Notes under the pieces: generated by a model
What the model was told of the DNA's origin: nothing
Databases searched by the model: none
What the model saw: only the letters and a program-made list of their open reading frames with translations
Shown here: one piece after another, positions 49,951 through 59,524 of the stretch
Numbering within the stretch: the stretch's first letter is position 1
How the letters are laid out: each line of letters starts with the position of its first letter
Program-made: the position numbers and the translations under genes
Assembly: GCA_965202895.1 (NCBI GenBank)
Contig: OZ241901.1
Coordinates: 3,534,001 to 3,598,000 of the forward strand
Direction of reading: 5' to 3'
DNA from: JAJDXW01 sp965202895
GTDB lineage: Bacteria; Pseudomonadota; Gammaproteobacteria; HK1
DNA: 64,000 nt

Positions 49951-51354
49951 GTGGGGAGCTATTTCGAGGAGGCGGGGCTCGATCGGCTTCTCGACGAGTT
50001 CCCGGTGGGCGGGGCGTTTCTGGCCGGCCCCGCCCGCATGAGCTGCGACGAGCTCCGCTCCCTCCAGGACCGCCGCTTCCGCCGCGTGGTGGCGCGCGGC
50101 TGGGAGGTCCCCTTCTACGCGCGGCGCTGGCGGGCGGCGGGGCTCGAGCCGGGCGACGTCCGCGGCCTCGACGACCTCGCCAAGCTCCCTCCGTTCTCCA
50201 AGCAGGACCTCATGGACAGCGTCCGGGAACATCCCCCGTTCGGCGACTTCCACGGTATCGACCGCGGCCCGGACGGCTCCGGGGCGGAAGGGGGCGGACG
50301 CTACGCGGCGGTGTTCCATACGACGAGCGGCACGACGGGGGACCCCCAGCCGATCTTCTACGGGGCGCGGGACCGGGAGGTCCAGAACGCCCTTCTCGCG
50401 CGCGCCTACCGCCTGCATGGGCTTCGCGACGACGACTTCGTGCATTCGGTGTACGGGTTCGGCATGGTGAACGGCGGGCACTACGTCCGCGAAGCGCTCC
50501 TGCACTTCACGGGAGCGCGGCTGCTGACCCCCGGCACCGGCCGCGACACCCCGTCGGTCGAGCAGGCCGCGCTGATGCGGCGCTTCGGGGTCACGGCCCT
50601 CGTCGGATTCGCGGACTACCTCCTCCGGCTGTCGGAGGTGTCCCGCGAGCAGGGCATCGAGCCGTCCGTGCGCCTCGTGTCCGGGCATCTCGGCGCGGAG
50701 AGCCGGGGGGCGCTGTCGGAGGCCTGGGGAGGCGCGGCGGTGTTCGACTGGTACGGGGTCGCGGACACGGGGTGCATCGCGGCGGAGGGTCCCTCCCGGG
50801 ACGGCCTCCACGTCTTCGAGGACGCCCACTTCGTCGAGGTGCTCGACCCCGATTCGGATTCCGGCCGGGCCGCCCCCGCCGGAGAGCCGGGTGCGCTCTG
50901 CACCACCGTCCTGTTCAAGGACACCGTCTACCCGGTCATCCGCTTCGATACCCGGGACATGACCCGGATGCTGCCGCCCGATCCCGGCTCCGGGATCGGC
51001 TTCCGGCGCATCTCCGGGTTCGAGGGGCGGGCCGATGCGATGGTGAAGCTGCGCGGGGTCAACGTCTATCCCCATGCCGTCGGGGCGCACCTCGCGGACC
51101 GGCCGGCCCTCAACGGAGAGTTCGTCTGCCGGCTCTTCCGCCGCGAGGGCCGCGCGACGCTCACCGTGGTGGCGGAGGTGCGGCCCGGGGTCGAGCCCGC
51201 TCCCGCGCTGGCGCGGGAGGTCGCCCGGCATCTTCGCGTCCGCATCGGGGTCTCGGTCGAGGTCGAGCTGGTCGGAGCGGGGGAGACCGCGCACCTGACC
51301 GGCATCGAGAGCCGGCAGAAGCCGGTGCGGCTCATCCACGAAGACGGAGCCTGA
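49951..51354 (+). CDS. phenylacetate-CoA-ligase-like AMP-forming enzyme
   Basis: A 467-residue ANL-superfamily protein of PaaK type. The AMP-binding motif is FHTTSGTTGDPQPIFYG, with the later GYGFG-like VYGFGMVNGG and RFDTRDMTRML, and a C-terminal lysine-bearing GRADAMVKLRGVNVYP. It likely activates an aromatic or other carboxylic acid to its CoA thioester. It starts at a GTG close behind the MmgE/PrpD gene. Confidence 0.85.
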   Translation: MGSYFEEAGLDRLLDEFPVGGAFLAGPARMSCDELRSLQDRRFRRVVARGWEVPFYARRWRAAGLEPGDVRGLDDLAKLPPFSKQDLMDSVREHPPFGDFHGIDRGPDGSGAEGGGRYAAVFHTTSGTTGDPQPIFYGARDREVQNALLARAYRLHGLRDDDFVHSVYGFGMVNGGHYVREALLHFTGARLLTPGTGRDTPSVEQAALMRRFGVTALVGFADYLLRLSEVSREQGIEPSVRLVSGHLGAESRGALSEAWGGAAVFDWYGVADTGCIAAEGPSRDGLHVFEDAHFVEVLDPDSDSGRAAPAGEPGALCTTVLFKDTVYPVIRFDTRDMTRMLPPDPGSGIGFRRISGFEGRADAMVKLRGVNVYPHAVGAHLADRPALNGEFVCRLFRREGRATLTVVAEVRPGVEPAPALAREVARHLRVRIGVSVEVELVGAGETAHLTGIESRQKPVRLIHEDGA

Positions 51355-51393
51355 CCCGCTGCCGGGTGCTCCGACGGCTCGGCCGCGCGCCGC

Positions 51394-51798
51394 TCAATCG
51401 AGGCCGCTGTCGCGCAGGATCTGCATGACCTCGGTGCGCGCGCCGCCGGGGCCGACGAAGAAGCAGATCCGGCGAAGGCCGAAATCGCTCTCGATCTCGG
51501 TCGGCTCCATGAGGATCCGGCAACCCGAGGCCCGCAGACGCTCCACCTGCTCGTCGAGGTCGTCGACCTCGTAGACGGTATGCAGCAGGCCGGGCGGCGC
51601 CGGCTCCTCGAGGAGATGCTCGTAGGGCGCCCGCTCGAACAGAATGATGCGGGCGTCCCCGAGCCGCAGGAGCCGGTAGTCGCACCCGAGAACGGTGCTC
51701 CGGTAGCGGAGCTCCGCTCCCAGGACCTCGACGTAGAACCGGGTGGCGGCGTCGAGGTCTTCGACCTTGACTGCGTGGTTCCAGAGGCCCCTGATCAT
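51394..51798 (-). CDS. VOC-superfamily protein
   Basis: A 134-residue single-domain VOC protein beginning MIRGLWNHAVKVEDLDAATR, a typical first ligand position, with LLHTVYEVDDL and TEVMQIL supplying the others. The chosen ATG (51798) matches the family start. It is antiparallel between two plus-strand genes. Possible roles include a lyase or dioxygenase in the nearby acid-degrading pathway, but this is only positional. Confidence 0.78.
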   Translation of the reverse strand: MIRGLWNHAVKVEDLDAATRFYVEVLGAELRYRSTVLGCDYRLLRLGDARIILFERAPYEHLLEEPAPPGLLHTVYEVDDLDEQVERLRASGCRILMEPTEIESDFGLRRICFFVGPGGARTEVMQILRDSGLD

Positions 51799-52049
51799 CG
51801 CCGCCTCCTTCCGTTCGGGAGATGGGGAAGCGGTCACCATAACCACTTTCGAGGCCGCGCGGCGAGGCGGATCGGCGGATCGAAGGTAGATGGAAGACAC
51901 GCCGCGGTGGGCCGGTTGACTGCCCGCGGGCCTCGGCGGCGTGGATCGGTGATCCCGGGGAAGCCGATCCGGCTGGGCGGCGCCCGGTTCGGCCGCGGCG
52001 CCGCTTCCGGTACGATCCCGTTCCGGGCTCGACATCCGGGGGTTCGTGC

Positions 52050-53090
52050 ATGGCTGCACGCGCGGTTCATCATCCCTTCGCGGCGATCGGCAACGCGGGC
52101 GACGTATTCGAGGTCGCCGACGGCATCCGCTGGGTACGGATGCCGCTCCCGTTCGCCCTCAACCACATCAACCTGTGGCTGCTCCGCGACGGGGAAGGGT
52201 GGACCGTGGTGGACACCGGGATCGCCCGCCCCGAGGTGCAGGCCCACTGGCGCCGGGTCCTCGACCGGATCGGCGGCGGGAAGCCGGTTCGCCGCACCAT
52301 CGTGACCCATTTCCACCCGGACCACCTCGGCAACGCCGGCTGGTTCGCGGAGACCTACGGGACCGAGCTCTGGATCACCCACGAGGAGTGGCTGATGGGG
52401 CGTCTGCTCGCCATCGACGCGACCGAGGCCACCGAGGAGGCGACGGTCGACTTCTACCGGCGGTGCGACGTGGAGCCCGAGAACGTCTTCGAGCTCAAGA
52501 ACCGCGGCGCGGAGTACAACAAGATGGTGACCTCCATCCCGCGTCGCTTCCGGCGGATGTGCGACGGCGATCGGATCGGGATCGACGGGTTCGAGTGGGA
52601 GGTGGTCACGGGGTTCGGACACGCCCCGGAGCATGCGTGCCTCTACTGCGAGGAGCGCCGGCTGCTGCTGTCGGGCGACCAGATCCTGCCCCGGATCACG
52701 CCCTTCGTGGGGGTGCCCCCGATGGAGCCGGAGGCGAACCCCCTCGCCAGGTTCCTGGACTCGCTCGCCAAGTTCCGGCGCCTGCATCCGGACACGCTGG
52801 TCCTGCCCGCCCATGAGCTGCCCTTCACCGGGGTGCTCGACCGGATCGAGGTCATGCGCGAACATCACGAGGAGCGGCTCGAGGTCCTGTACCGCGCGTG
52901 CGAGCGTCCGATGACCGCCCGCGCCGGGGTCGACGTGCTGTTCCGGCGCGAGCTCGACGCGCAGAACCTGCGTCTCGCGACCAACGAGACCCTGTCGCAC
53001 CTCAACATGCTGATCGCGCGCGGCCAGATGGAGCGGACGGTACGAGGCGACGGGGTATGGGAGTTCGGAAGCCGCCGTCCCGCCGGGTGA
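52050..53090 (+). CDS. MBL-fold hydrolase (glyoxalase II/LACTB2-like)
   Basis: A 346-residue MBL-fold protein. The first metal motif is TIVTHFHPDHLGN; later ligands are in GFGHAPEHACLY and LLLSGDQILP, and VLPAHELPF ends the site. A C-terminal winged-helix-like region (LNMLIARGQMERTV) resembles the lactamase_B2/LACTB2 group. It might be a thioesterase; the acyl-CoA synthetase lies 115 bases downstream. Confidence 0.85.
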   Translation: MAARAVHHPFAAIGNAGDVFEVADGIRWVRMPLPFALNHINLWLLRDGEGWTVVDTGIARPEVQAHWRRVLDRIGGGKPVRRTIVTHFHPDHLGNAGWFAETYGTELWITHEEWLMGRLLAIDATEATEEATVDFYRRCDVEPENVFELKNRGAEYNKMVTSIPRRFRRMCDGDRIGIDGFEWEVVTGFGHAPEHACLYCEERRLLLSGDQILPRITPFVGVPPMEPEANPLARFLDSLAKFRRLHPDTLVLPAHELPFTGVLDRIEVMREHHEERLEVLYRACERPMTARAGVDVLFRRELDAQNLRLATNETLSHLNMLIARGQMERTVRGDGVWEFGSRRPAG

Positions 53091-53204
53091 GGGCGGGGCG
53101 GGCGGCTTGCGCCCCGGCCGGGGGACCGCGGACACCGGCGTTCGGGCCGGAGGCGGCGGCCCGGCCCGAACGGCAGGACGGAAGAAGTCGAAGAGGAGGG
53201 CGGC

Positions 53205-54947
53205 GTGATCCCGTTGGCGGAGGACTACCGGACGGCCTGCGGCAAGTTCCGTTGGAACGTACCGGAGCGCTACAACATCGCGCACGACGTCTGCGACCGC
53301 CACGCCCGCGGGTCCGGGGATCGGACCGCACTCGTGGTCGACGACGCCGGGAGCGGCGAGACGCGCGAATGGACCTTCCGCCAGGTCCATGCGTTCGCCA
53401 ACCGCTGCGCGAACCTCTTCGAGGCGCATGGCGTCGAGCCCGGAGACCGGGTGGCGATCCTGCTCGGCCAGGCGGTCGAGACCGCGGCCGCGAACGTGGC
53501 GTGCTACAAGTGCGGCGCGGTCTCGGTGCCGCTCTTCACCCGGTTCGGGCTCGAAGATCTGGAGTTCCGGCTGAACGATGCGGGGGCGAAGGTGCTGGTC
53601 ACCGACCTCGACAACTTCGCCCGCGTGGCGGCCGTCCGCGGCCGGCTGCCCCACCTCGAAACGGTGTTCACCGTGGACGGCGGGAGCGGCGAGGGGGGCG
53701 GCGCCCTCGATTTCCGGCAGGAGGTCGAGCGCGCCTCCGACCGTTACGAGACCCGCGCCACCCGCGCCGACGACCCCGCCGCCCTGCTCTATACCTCCGG
53801 GACCACCGGATCGCCCAAGGGGGTGCTGCACGCGCATCGGGTCCTCCTCGGGCACATCCCCGGCATGGACTTCGCGAACGACTACCTCGGGCAGCCGGGC
53901 GACCGGCTCTGGTCGCCGGCGGACTGGGCGTGGATCGGCGGCCTCTTCGACATCCTCATGCCCGCCTGGTACCACGGGCTGCCGGTGGTCGCCGCCCCGC
54001 GCGGGGATTTCGACCCGGAGGACGCCTTCGCCATCCTCGCCCGCCACCGGATCCGCAACACCCTGCTGCTCCCCACCATGCTGAAGCTCATGGCCCAGAC
54101 GCCGGCCGCCGGCCGGTACGAGACGAACCTCCGCTCGGTGTTCACCGGCGGCGAGCCGGTCGGCGACGACGTCATGGCCTGGGCGTCGGAGACCCTGGGC
54201 ACGTCGGTCAACGAGATCTACGGCCAGACGGAGTGCAACCTCGTGGCCGGGGGCTGTTCGGCGCTGCTCGAGCGGCGGCCGGGGGCGATCGGGGTACCGG
54301 TCCCGGGTCACGTGGTGGACGTGGTGGACGACGACGGGACGCTCGTCGAGCCGGGCGGCACCGGCCACATCGCCGTCCGCCAGCCCGATCCGGTGGCGAT
54401 GCTTTCCTACTGGCGCCGTCCGGAGGCGGACGCGGAGAAGATCGCGAACGGCTGGCTCCTGACCGGGGACGTCGGCCACAAGGACGACGAGGGCTACCTG
54501 TGGTTCACCGGCCGGGCGGACGACGTCATCGCAAGCGGCGGGGAGCGGTTCGGGCCGGGGCGGGTCGAGGAGTGCCTGACCGCCCACCCGGACGTGGCGC
54601 TCGCGGCGGTGATCGGGGTTCCCGACCCGGACCACGGCGAGATCGTGAAGGCGTTCGTGGTGCCGCGCGCGGGAGTCCCGCTGGAGGATGGAGGCGGCGG
54701 CAGGGGCGGGGACGGAAGCGCCGGGGGGGACGGGAGCGGGCTCCGCTCCGCGCTCCTCGCCCGCGGCCGGCGAGCGCTTCCGGCCCACGCGGCTCCACGG
54801 GAGATCGAGCTCGTCGACGATCTGCCGCGCACGACGACGGGCAAGATCATGCGCCGGGAGCTGCGGCGCCGGGAGGTGGACCGCCAGCGCGGGGAGGAGC
54901 GCCGGACCCGCGGGGCGCCTTCTCGTCCCCGCGGCGCGGGCCGGTGA
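53205..54947 (+). CDS. acyl-CoA synthetase (AMP-forming, medium-chain/acetyl-CoA-synthetase-like)
   Basis: A 580-residue AMP-dependent synthetase. The P-loop-like motif is LLYTSGTTGSPKGVLHAH; NEIYGQTECNLV and WLLTGDVGHKDDEGYLWFTGRADDV are the A5/A7 signatures, and the catalytic lysine is in TTGKIMRRELRR. The length and FRWNVPERYNIAHDVCDRHA start fit the short/medium-chain AcsA group. The C-terminal domain contains a Gly/Asp-rich insert of about 15 residues and a trailing Arg-rich tail. Start is a GTG. Confidence 0.88.
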   Translation: MIPLAEDYRTACGKFRWNVPERYNIAHDVCDRHARGSGDRTALVVDDAGSGETREWTFRQVHAFANRCANLFEAHGVEPGDRVAILLGQAVETAAANVACYKCGAVSVPLFTRFGLEDLEFRLNDAGAKVLVTDLDNFARVAAVRGRLPHLETVFTVDGGSGEGGGALDFRQEVERASDRYETRATRADDPAALLYTSGTTGSPKGVLHAHRVLLGHIPGMDFANDYLGQPGDRLWSPADWAWIGGLFDILMPAWYHGLPVVAAPRGDFDPEDAFAILARHRIRNTLLLPTMLKLMAQTPAAGRYETNLRSVFTGGEPVGDDVMAWASETLGTSVNEIYGQTECNLVAGGCSALLERRPGAIGVPVPGHVVDVVDDDGTLVEPGGTGHIAVRQPDPVAMLSYWRRPEADAEKIANGWLLTGDVGHKDDEGYLWFTGRADDVIASGGERFGPGRVEECLTAHPDVALAAVIGVPDPDHGEIVKAFVVPRAGVPLEDGGGGRGGDGSAGGDGSGLRSALLARGRRALPAHAAPREIELVDDLPRTTTGKIMRRELRRREVDRQRGEERRTRGAPSRPRGAGR

Positions 54948-54995
54948 GACGTGCGGGCAGGCGGGAGGGTGGTCCCGCGATCCGCCGGGTCGGCG

Positions 54996-55010
54996 GAAAT
55001 GATCCATTTC
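54996..55010 (+). promoter_or_regulatory. small inverted repeat upstream of the amidase-pdxA2-dtnK genes
   Basis: GAAAT-GATCC-ATTTC is a 5-bp perfect inverted repeat in a relatively AT-rich patch about 95 bases before the amidase start. It could be an operator for a regulator of the operon. No matching regulator gene is in the window and the repeat is short, so this is tentative. Confidence 0.3.
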
Positions 55011-55103
55011 GAATCGGATGGCTTCGACTGAAATGAACACGAGCACTGGAATCGAGGACGCGTCCGATCATTCGGCCGGCCGCGCGCGAGGGAGGAGGGA
55101 AGG

Positions 55104-56522
55104 GTGAAACCGATCTGGCGGATGAGCGCGGTCGAGACGGCGGAGGCGACCCGTTCCGGGCGGCTCTCCTGCCGCGAGGTCGTCGAGGCGCACCGCGAGC
55201 GGATGGAGGCCGTCAACCCGGATCTGAACGCGGTGACCGTCGACCTCCGTGAGAGCGCACGCGAGCGGGCGGACGTCCTCGACGAGGCGTTCCGGGCCGG
55301 CGCGGCCCCCGGTTCGCTCCACGGCGTCCCGGTCACCATCAAGGAGAACGTGGACCAGGCCGGGCAGGCGACCCCGAACGGAGTGGCGGGGCTCGCGAAC
55401 GTCATCGCCCCCGACGACTCCCCGGTCGCGCGCAACCTCGCGCGGGCGGGCGCGGTGGTCCTCGGCCGGACCAACACCCCGGAGTTCTCGTTTCGCGCGT
55501 TCACCGACAACCCGCTCCGGGGGCTTACCCGCAACCCCTGGGACCCCGAGGGGGTGACCTGCGGCGGGTCGTCGGGCGGGGCGGCGGCGAGCGTGGCGGC
55601 GGGCGTGGGGGCGGTCGCCCACGGCAACGACATCGGCGGCTCCCTCCGTATCCCCGCGTACTGCTGCGGCTGCGCCACCATCCGGCCGACCCTCGGCCGG
55701 GTCCCCGCCTACAACCCCTCCCAGGCGGAGGAGCGGGCGCTGCTCATGCAGATGACGTCGGTGCAGGGGCCGATCGCCCGTGAGGTGCGCGACGTGCGCC
55801 TCGCGCTCGCGGCGATGGCGGAGGCCGATCCCCGCGATCCCCTCTGGGCGCCCGCTCCGCTCGAAGGCCCCCCGCTCCCGCACCCGATCCGGGTCGCGGT
55901 CGCCGAGTGCGAAGCCCATCCCGCGGTCCGGGCCGCGATCGACGGGGCCGCGAACCGGCTCGCGGACGCCGGCTACTCGGTGGAGGCGGCCGAGCCGCCG
56001 GAGATCGAACGGGCGAAGGAGGTGTGGTTCCGGATCATCTTCGCGGACTTCCGGGTGACGATGGAGGGGACGGTGCGGCGCCTCGGGAGCCCGGAGATCA
56101 ACCGGATCGTGGACGCCTATTTCGCGATGGCGGGCGATCCGCCCCCGGTCGACGCCTACGTCCGCGACCTCGCGGAGCGCAACCGCCTCCTTCGGGCCTG
56201 GAGCCTGTTCCTGGAGGACTACCCGCTGGTGCTCGCCCCGGTATCGACCGAGCCGCCGTTCCCGGTCAACGACGACCTCCGGGGGCCGGAGCGGGTCCGC
56301 GAGATCTTCGACTCCCTCCGGTACACCTCCGCCATGAACCTCCTCGGGCTGCCGAGCGCCGGGGTTCCGACCGGGCTGCACGAGGGTGCGCCGATCGGGG
56401 TGCAGATCGTGGGTCGCCGCTACCGGGAAGACACCTGCCTGGACGCGGCCGAGGCGATCGAGCGGTCGGTCGGGGTACTCTCGGAACGCCTCTGGGCGCG
56501 AGCCGACGGCCCGGACGCTTGA
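55104..56522 (+). CDS. amidase-signature-family hydrolase
   Basis: A 472-residue amidase with the complete catalytic set: Lys in GVPVTIKENVDQ, cis-Ser loop CGGSSGGAAASVAAG, and the nucleophile in HGNDIGGSLRIPA. It starts with GTG (GGAGGGAAGG upstream). The next two genes process D-threonate or a similar four-carbon acid, so this enzyme may release such an acid from an amide. It resembles stereospecific amidases more than GatA. Only 82 bases separate it from pdxA2. Confidence 0.88.
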   Translation: MKPIWRMSAVETAEATRSGRLSCREVVEAHRERMEAVNPDLNAVTVDLRESARERADVLDEAFRAGAAPGSLHGVPVTIKENVDQAGQATPNGVAGLANVIAPDDSPVARNLARAGAVVLGRTNTPEFSFRAFTDNPLRGLTRNPWDPEGVTCGGSSGGAAASVAAGVGAVAHGNDIGGSLRIPAYCCGCATIRPTLGRVPAYNPSQAEERALLMQMTSVQGPIAREVRDVRLALAAMAEADPRDPLWAPAPLEGPPLPHPIRVAVAECEAHPAVRAAIDGAANRLADAGYSVEAAEPPEIERAKEVWFRIIFADFRVTMEGTVRRLGSPEINRIVDAYFAMAGDPPPVDAYVRDLAERNRLLRAWSLFLEDYPLVLAPVSTEPPFPVNDDLRGPERVREIFDSLRYTSAMNLLGLPSAGVPTGLHEGAPIGVQIVGRRYREDTCLDAAEAIERSVGVLSERLWARADGPDA

Positions 56523-56604
56523 ACGCCGTCCCGCCGCGCCGCGCCGCGAGCACATCCTCCCGCGCCGGGCACGCCCCGGCCGCACCGTATCGCGGGGGCT
56601 CCTG

Positions 56605-57549
56605 ATGGCGCATCGGCTCGGCATCACGATGGGAGACCCGAGCGGGATCGGGCCGGAGGTGACGGCGAGGGCGCTCGCCGCGCTCCCCGATGGCGAGCGT
56701 TCCCGGATCGTGGTGATCGGAGACGGTGCGACCCTGGAGCGGGCGGCCTCCGTCGCCGGCCTCGCGCCCCCGGCGGTCGGGGTGCTCGAGGTCGAGACCC
56801 CGGACGCGGGCACGATCCGGGACGGGACGGAGAGCGCGGGCGGCGGGCACGCCGCCTGCGGATACGTGCGGCGCGCGGTGGAGCTCGCGCTCGGGGGCGA
56901 GATCGAGGTCATCGTGACCGCTCCCCTCAACAAGGCGGCCCTCCACCTCGCCGGCCACCGCTTCGACGGGCATACGGAGCTGCTCCAGCACCTGACGAAC
57001 GCCCCGTCGTCCATCATGCTCCTGGCCTCGGAGCGGCTCTCGACCATCCACGTATCCACCCACGTCTCGCTCGCCGACGCGGTGGAGCGGTGCCGCACCG
57101 AACGGGTGATGGAGACGATCGAGGCGGCGGACCGCCATTTCCGGCGGCTCGGGGTCGAGCGGCCCCGCGTGGCGGTGGCCGGCCTCAACCCGCACCGAGG
57201 GGAGGGCGGGCTCTTCGGGCGCGAGGACGAGGAGCAGATCCTCCCGGCGGTCGAGGCGGCGCGGGCGCGTGGCATCGAGGCGAGCGGGCCGTGGCCCGGC
57301 GATTCCGTCTTCCTGCGCGCGACCCGCGGGGAGTTCGACGTGGTGGTGGCCCAGTACCACGATCAGGGACACATCCCGACCAAGCTGATCGCGTTCGAGT
57401 CGGCGGTGAACGTGACTCTGGGGCTCCCGATCCAGCGCACTTCGGTGGACCACGGGACCGCGTTCGACATCGCGTGGCAGGGGCGGGCCGACCACCGCAA
57501 CATGCTGGCCGCGATCGCCTACGCGAACCGGCTGGCGGACGCGGGGTAG
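56605..57549 (+). CDS. pdxA2: PdxA2-type 4-phospho-D-threonate/4-phosphoerythronate dehydrogenase
   Basis: A 314-residue PdxA-family dehydrogenase, metal- and NAD-dependent. It opens ITMGDPSGIGPEVTARAL, has IVTAPLNKAALH, FDGHTELLQHL with metal ligand His, AQYHDQGHIPTK and SVDHGTAFDIAWQG. PdxA2 proteins oxidise 4-phosphothreonate or 4-phosphoerythronate to dihydroxyacetone phosphate and CO2, as established for the pdxA2-dtnK/denK pathways. The adjacent DUF1537 kinase makes that role much more likely than pyridoxal synthesis. Confidence 0.9.
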   Translation: MAHRLGITMGDPSGIGPEVTARALAALPDGERSRIVVIGDGATLERAASVAGLAPPAVGVLEVETPDAGTIRDGTESAGGGHAACGYVRRAVELALGGEIEVIVTAPLNKAALHLAGHRFDGHTELLQHLTNAPSSIMLLASERLSTIHVSTHVSLADAVERCRTERVMETIEAADRHFRRLGVERPRVAVAGLNPHRGEGGLFGREDEEQILPAVEAARARGIEASGPWPGDSVFLRATRGEFDVVVAQYHDQGHIPTKLIAFESAVNVTLGLPIQRTSVDHGTAFDIAWQGRADHRNMLAAIAYANRLADAG

Positions 57550-57568
57550 GGGTCCGGCCCAGGCGGAA

Positions 57569-58813
57569 ATGGAGATCACCGTCGCGCTGGTGGCCGACGA
57601 CCTCACGGGCGCCCTCGACGCGGCCGGTCCGTTCGCTTCCCGCGGGCTGCGGGTGAGGGTCTGCCGGGGCACGGATTCGCTTCCCGTCCCCACCGTTCCG
57701 GCGGCGGGTCTCTCCGTTCACCGACCCGCGTGGCCTCCGCCGGCCGCCGGCGGCGCGCCCGGAGCGGTGCTCGCGGTCGACACCTCGACCCGCCACCTGG
57801 CTCCGGAGGCGGCCCGGGCCGCCGTCGCCGCGGCCGGTCGCCGGCTTCGGGCGTGGTTGCCCCGGATCGCGTTCAAGAAGATCGATTCCACCCTGCGGGG
57901 GCCGGTCGCGGACGAGGTGGCGGCCGCGATGGAGGTCTTCGAGCGCCCCGCGGCCCTGGTCTGCCCGGCGTTTCCCGCCGCGGGCCGGATCGTCCGCGGC
58001 GGCGAGGTCTTCGTGTACGGAGCACCGCTCGGCGAGACCGAGTACGCCCGCGACCTTCGCACCCCGGCGCCCGCCGCGTCCCCGAAGGCGCTCTTCGGCC
58101 GGATCGGAGAGGTGCGGGGGCTGGGGCCGGGAGAGCCGCTACCGGCGGACCGTCCGTCCGCGGGGGTCGTGATCGCGGATGCGGAGACGGAGCCTCACCT
58201 CGCCCGGCTCGCGGCCTTCGTCCGGAGCCATGCGAAGGAAGTCCTCGCGGTGGGCTCCGACGGCCTCGCGGCCGGCCTCGCGAGCCTCCTCGGGAGCCCG
58301 GAGCCGCCGGTACGTCTGGCCGGCGGGCAAGGCCGCATCGTCCTGTTCGCGCTCGGGTCCCGCGCCGGCACGACCGCGGAGCAGGCCGAGCGGCTGCGGC
58401 AGGCGAGCCCGGGCCTGCCGGTCGTGGACGCGCCGGCCGGGGTGCTCGACACGGGGGCGGTGGTGCGGGCCGCCGGGTCGGCCCGCGCCGCCGTCGCGCG
58501 CGTACCCGACTCTCCGCGCGGCGAGCCGGAGGCGGTCGCACGTTCCTTCGCGGCCGGGGTCCGCACCGCGATCGAAGGCCTCGGCGGTCCCGGCCGGCTC
58601 GCGGCCCTGGTGGCCACCGGGGGGGACACGGTGGAGGCCATCCTCGACGCGTTCGATGCCCCGGTGCTCGACGTGCTCGGCGAGTTTCGGCCCGGCATTC
58701 CGGTCAGCCGGGCCGCCGCGGCAGGGACGGGTCTCACCCTCGTCAGCAAGGCGGGCGGTTTCGGATCTCCGGACCTCTTCGCCGAGATCGCCGCCGAGAC
58801 CTCCGGCCCCTGA
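57569..58813 (+). CDS. dtnK: four-carbon acid sugar kinase (DUF1537, D-threonate/erythronate kinase)
   Basis: A 414-residue DUF1537 kinase. The N-terminal ADDLTGALDAAGPFA and FKKIDSTLRGPV motifs and C-terminal VATGGDTVEAILDAF are the family hallmarks. It phosphorylates a four-carbon sugar acid (D-threonate, L-threonate or erythronate) with ATP; its product is the substrate of the PdxA2-type enzyme encoded 19 bases upstream. Which acid is used is not decided by these motifs. Confidence 0.9.
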   Translation: MEITVALVADDLTGALDAAGPFASRGLRVRVCRGTDSLPVPTVPAAGLSVHRPAWPPPAAGGAPGAVLAVDTSTRHLAPEAARAAVAAAGRRLRAWLPRIAFKKIDSTLRGPVADEVAAAMEVFERPAALVCPAFPAAGRIVRGGEVFVYGAPLGETEYARDLRTPAPAASPKALFGRIGEVRGLGPGEPLPADRPSAGVVIADAETEPHLARLAAFVRSHAKEVLAVGSDGLAAGLASLLGSPEPPVRLAGGQGRIVLFALGSRAGTTAEQAERLRQASPGLPVVDAPAGVLDTGAVVRAAGSARAAVARVPDSPRGEPEAVARSFAAGVRTAIEGLGGPGRLAALVATGGDTVEAILDAFDAPVLDVLGEFRPGIPVSRAAAAGTGLTLVSKAGGFGSPDLFAEIAAETSGP

Positions 58814-59350
58814 ACGGTCCTTCCTTCCGTCCGGATCAAGGGACTTCAGGCCCTTTCGCAGCTCCCGCCGGCAACCGCCTTCCCGATCGGCGCGAAGGCC
58901 GGCCAACGAACCCTGCCGGTCCCTTGCGGCAGCCGAGCGGCGATCCGCCTCGGCGGAATCGGTTCGGGGGTTCGCCGGAACGGCCTCCTCCGCGTCGGGG
59001 CCGTGCCGGCCGGCTCGCGGCGGTCCCGGACTCGGCCACCCCGGGCCCGTGGCCGCGGTGCTTTGTCTGTGGGAGGCAAACGTGCGAGACTCGCGGCATG
59101 GAAACCCGGGGGAATGCCGTCGCCGCGGCCCGCGCCATCGGCGCGGCGCGTGCAAGCCTGCCCGCCCGAGGCAAGGCGGGCGCCCCCGGACCTGCCGGTC
59201 GAGGGGAGCGGAGCGCGCGGAGCGCGGCCTTCGTCCGTCGGCCGGCCGTTGCCCTGCCGGCCTCCGCGCCGGCGCCCGCTCCGGCGGGGCAGGGCGAGCC
59301 CGGATCGAGGCGGTAGGCCGCGCTCCGGCGAGAGATTCGGGTTCGGCGAC
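58814..59350 (+). other. 540-base GC-rich intergenic region before the pot operon
   Basis: No gene is supported; the frames give Arg/Gly/Pro/Ala-rich low-complexity sequence. It probably holds the end of the dtnK transcript and the promoter for the pot genes. I see no recognisable repeat copy, although CCCTTTCGCAG at about 58851 resembles a family A end. Confidence 0.4.
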
Positions 59351-59467
59351 GTGCGAAGAACCGTTCTCGACGTGTTGCGCGACCCCCGGAACCGGGTGGG
59401 GATCGTGTTCGTCGCGGCGATATCGATACTATTGCTCCTGGTCGTCGCGGTGGAGTATTTCGGTTGA
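59351..59467 (+). CDS. possible 38-residue single-helix membrane peptide
   Basis: A GTG-started frame encoding a short charged N-terminus (VRRTVLDVLRDPRNR), one very hydrophobic helix (VGIVFVAAISILLLLVVAVE) and a stop. It lies 57 bases before potA. In such GC-rich DNA a clean membrane helix by chance is uncommon, but there is no strong ribosome-binding site. It could be a real accessory peptide of the transporter or a leader; I cannot tell. Confidence 0.35.
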   Translation: MRRTVLDVLRDPRNRVGIVFVAAISILLLLVVAVEYFG

Positions 59468-59524
59468 TGCGGCCCGCGGCCCGCATACCCTTCGTCCGTT
59501 CCACGGCCGCCGGGAGCTGACGGC

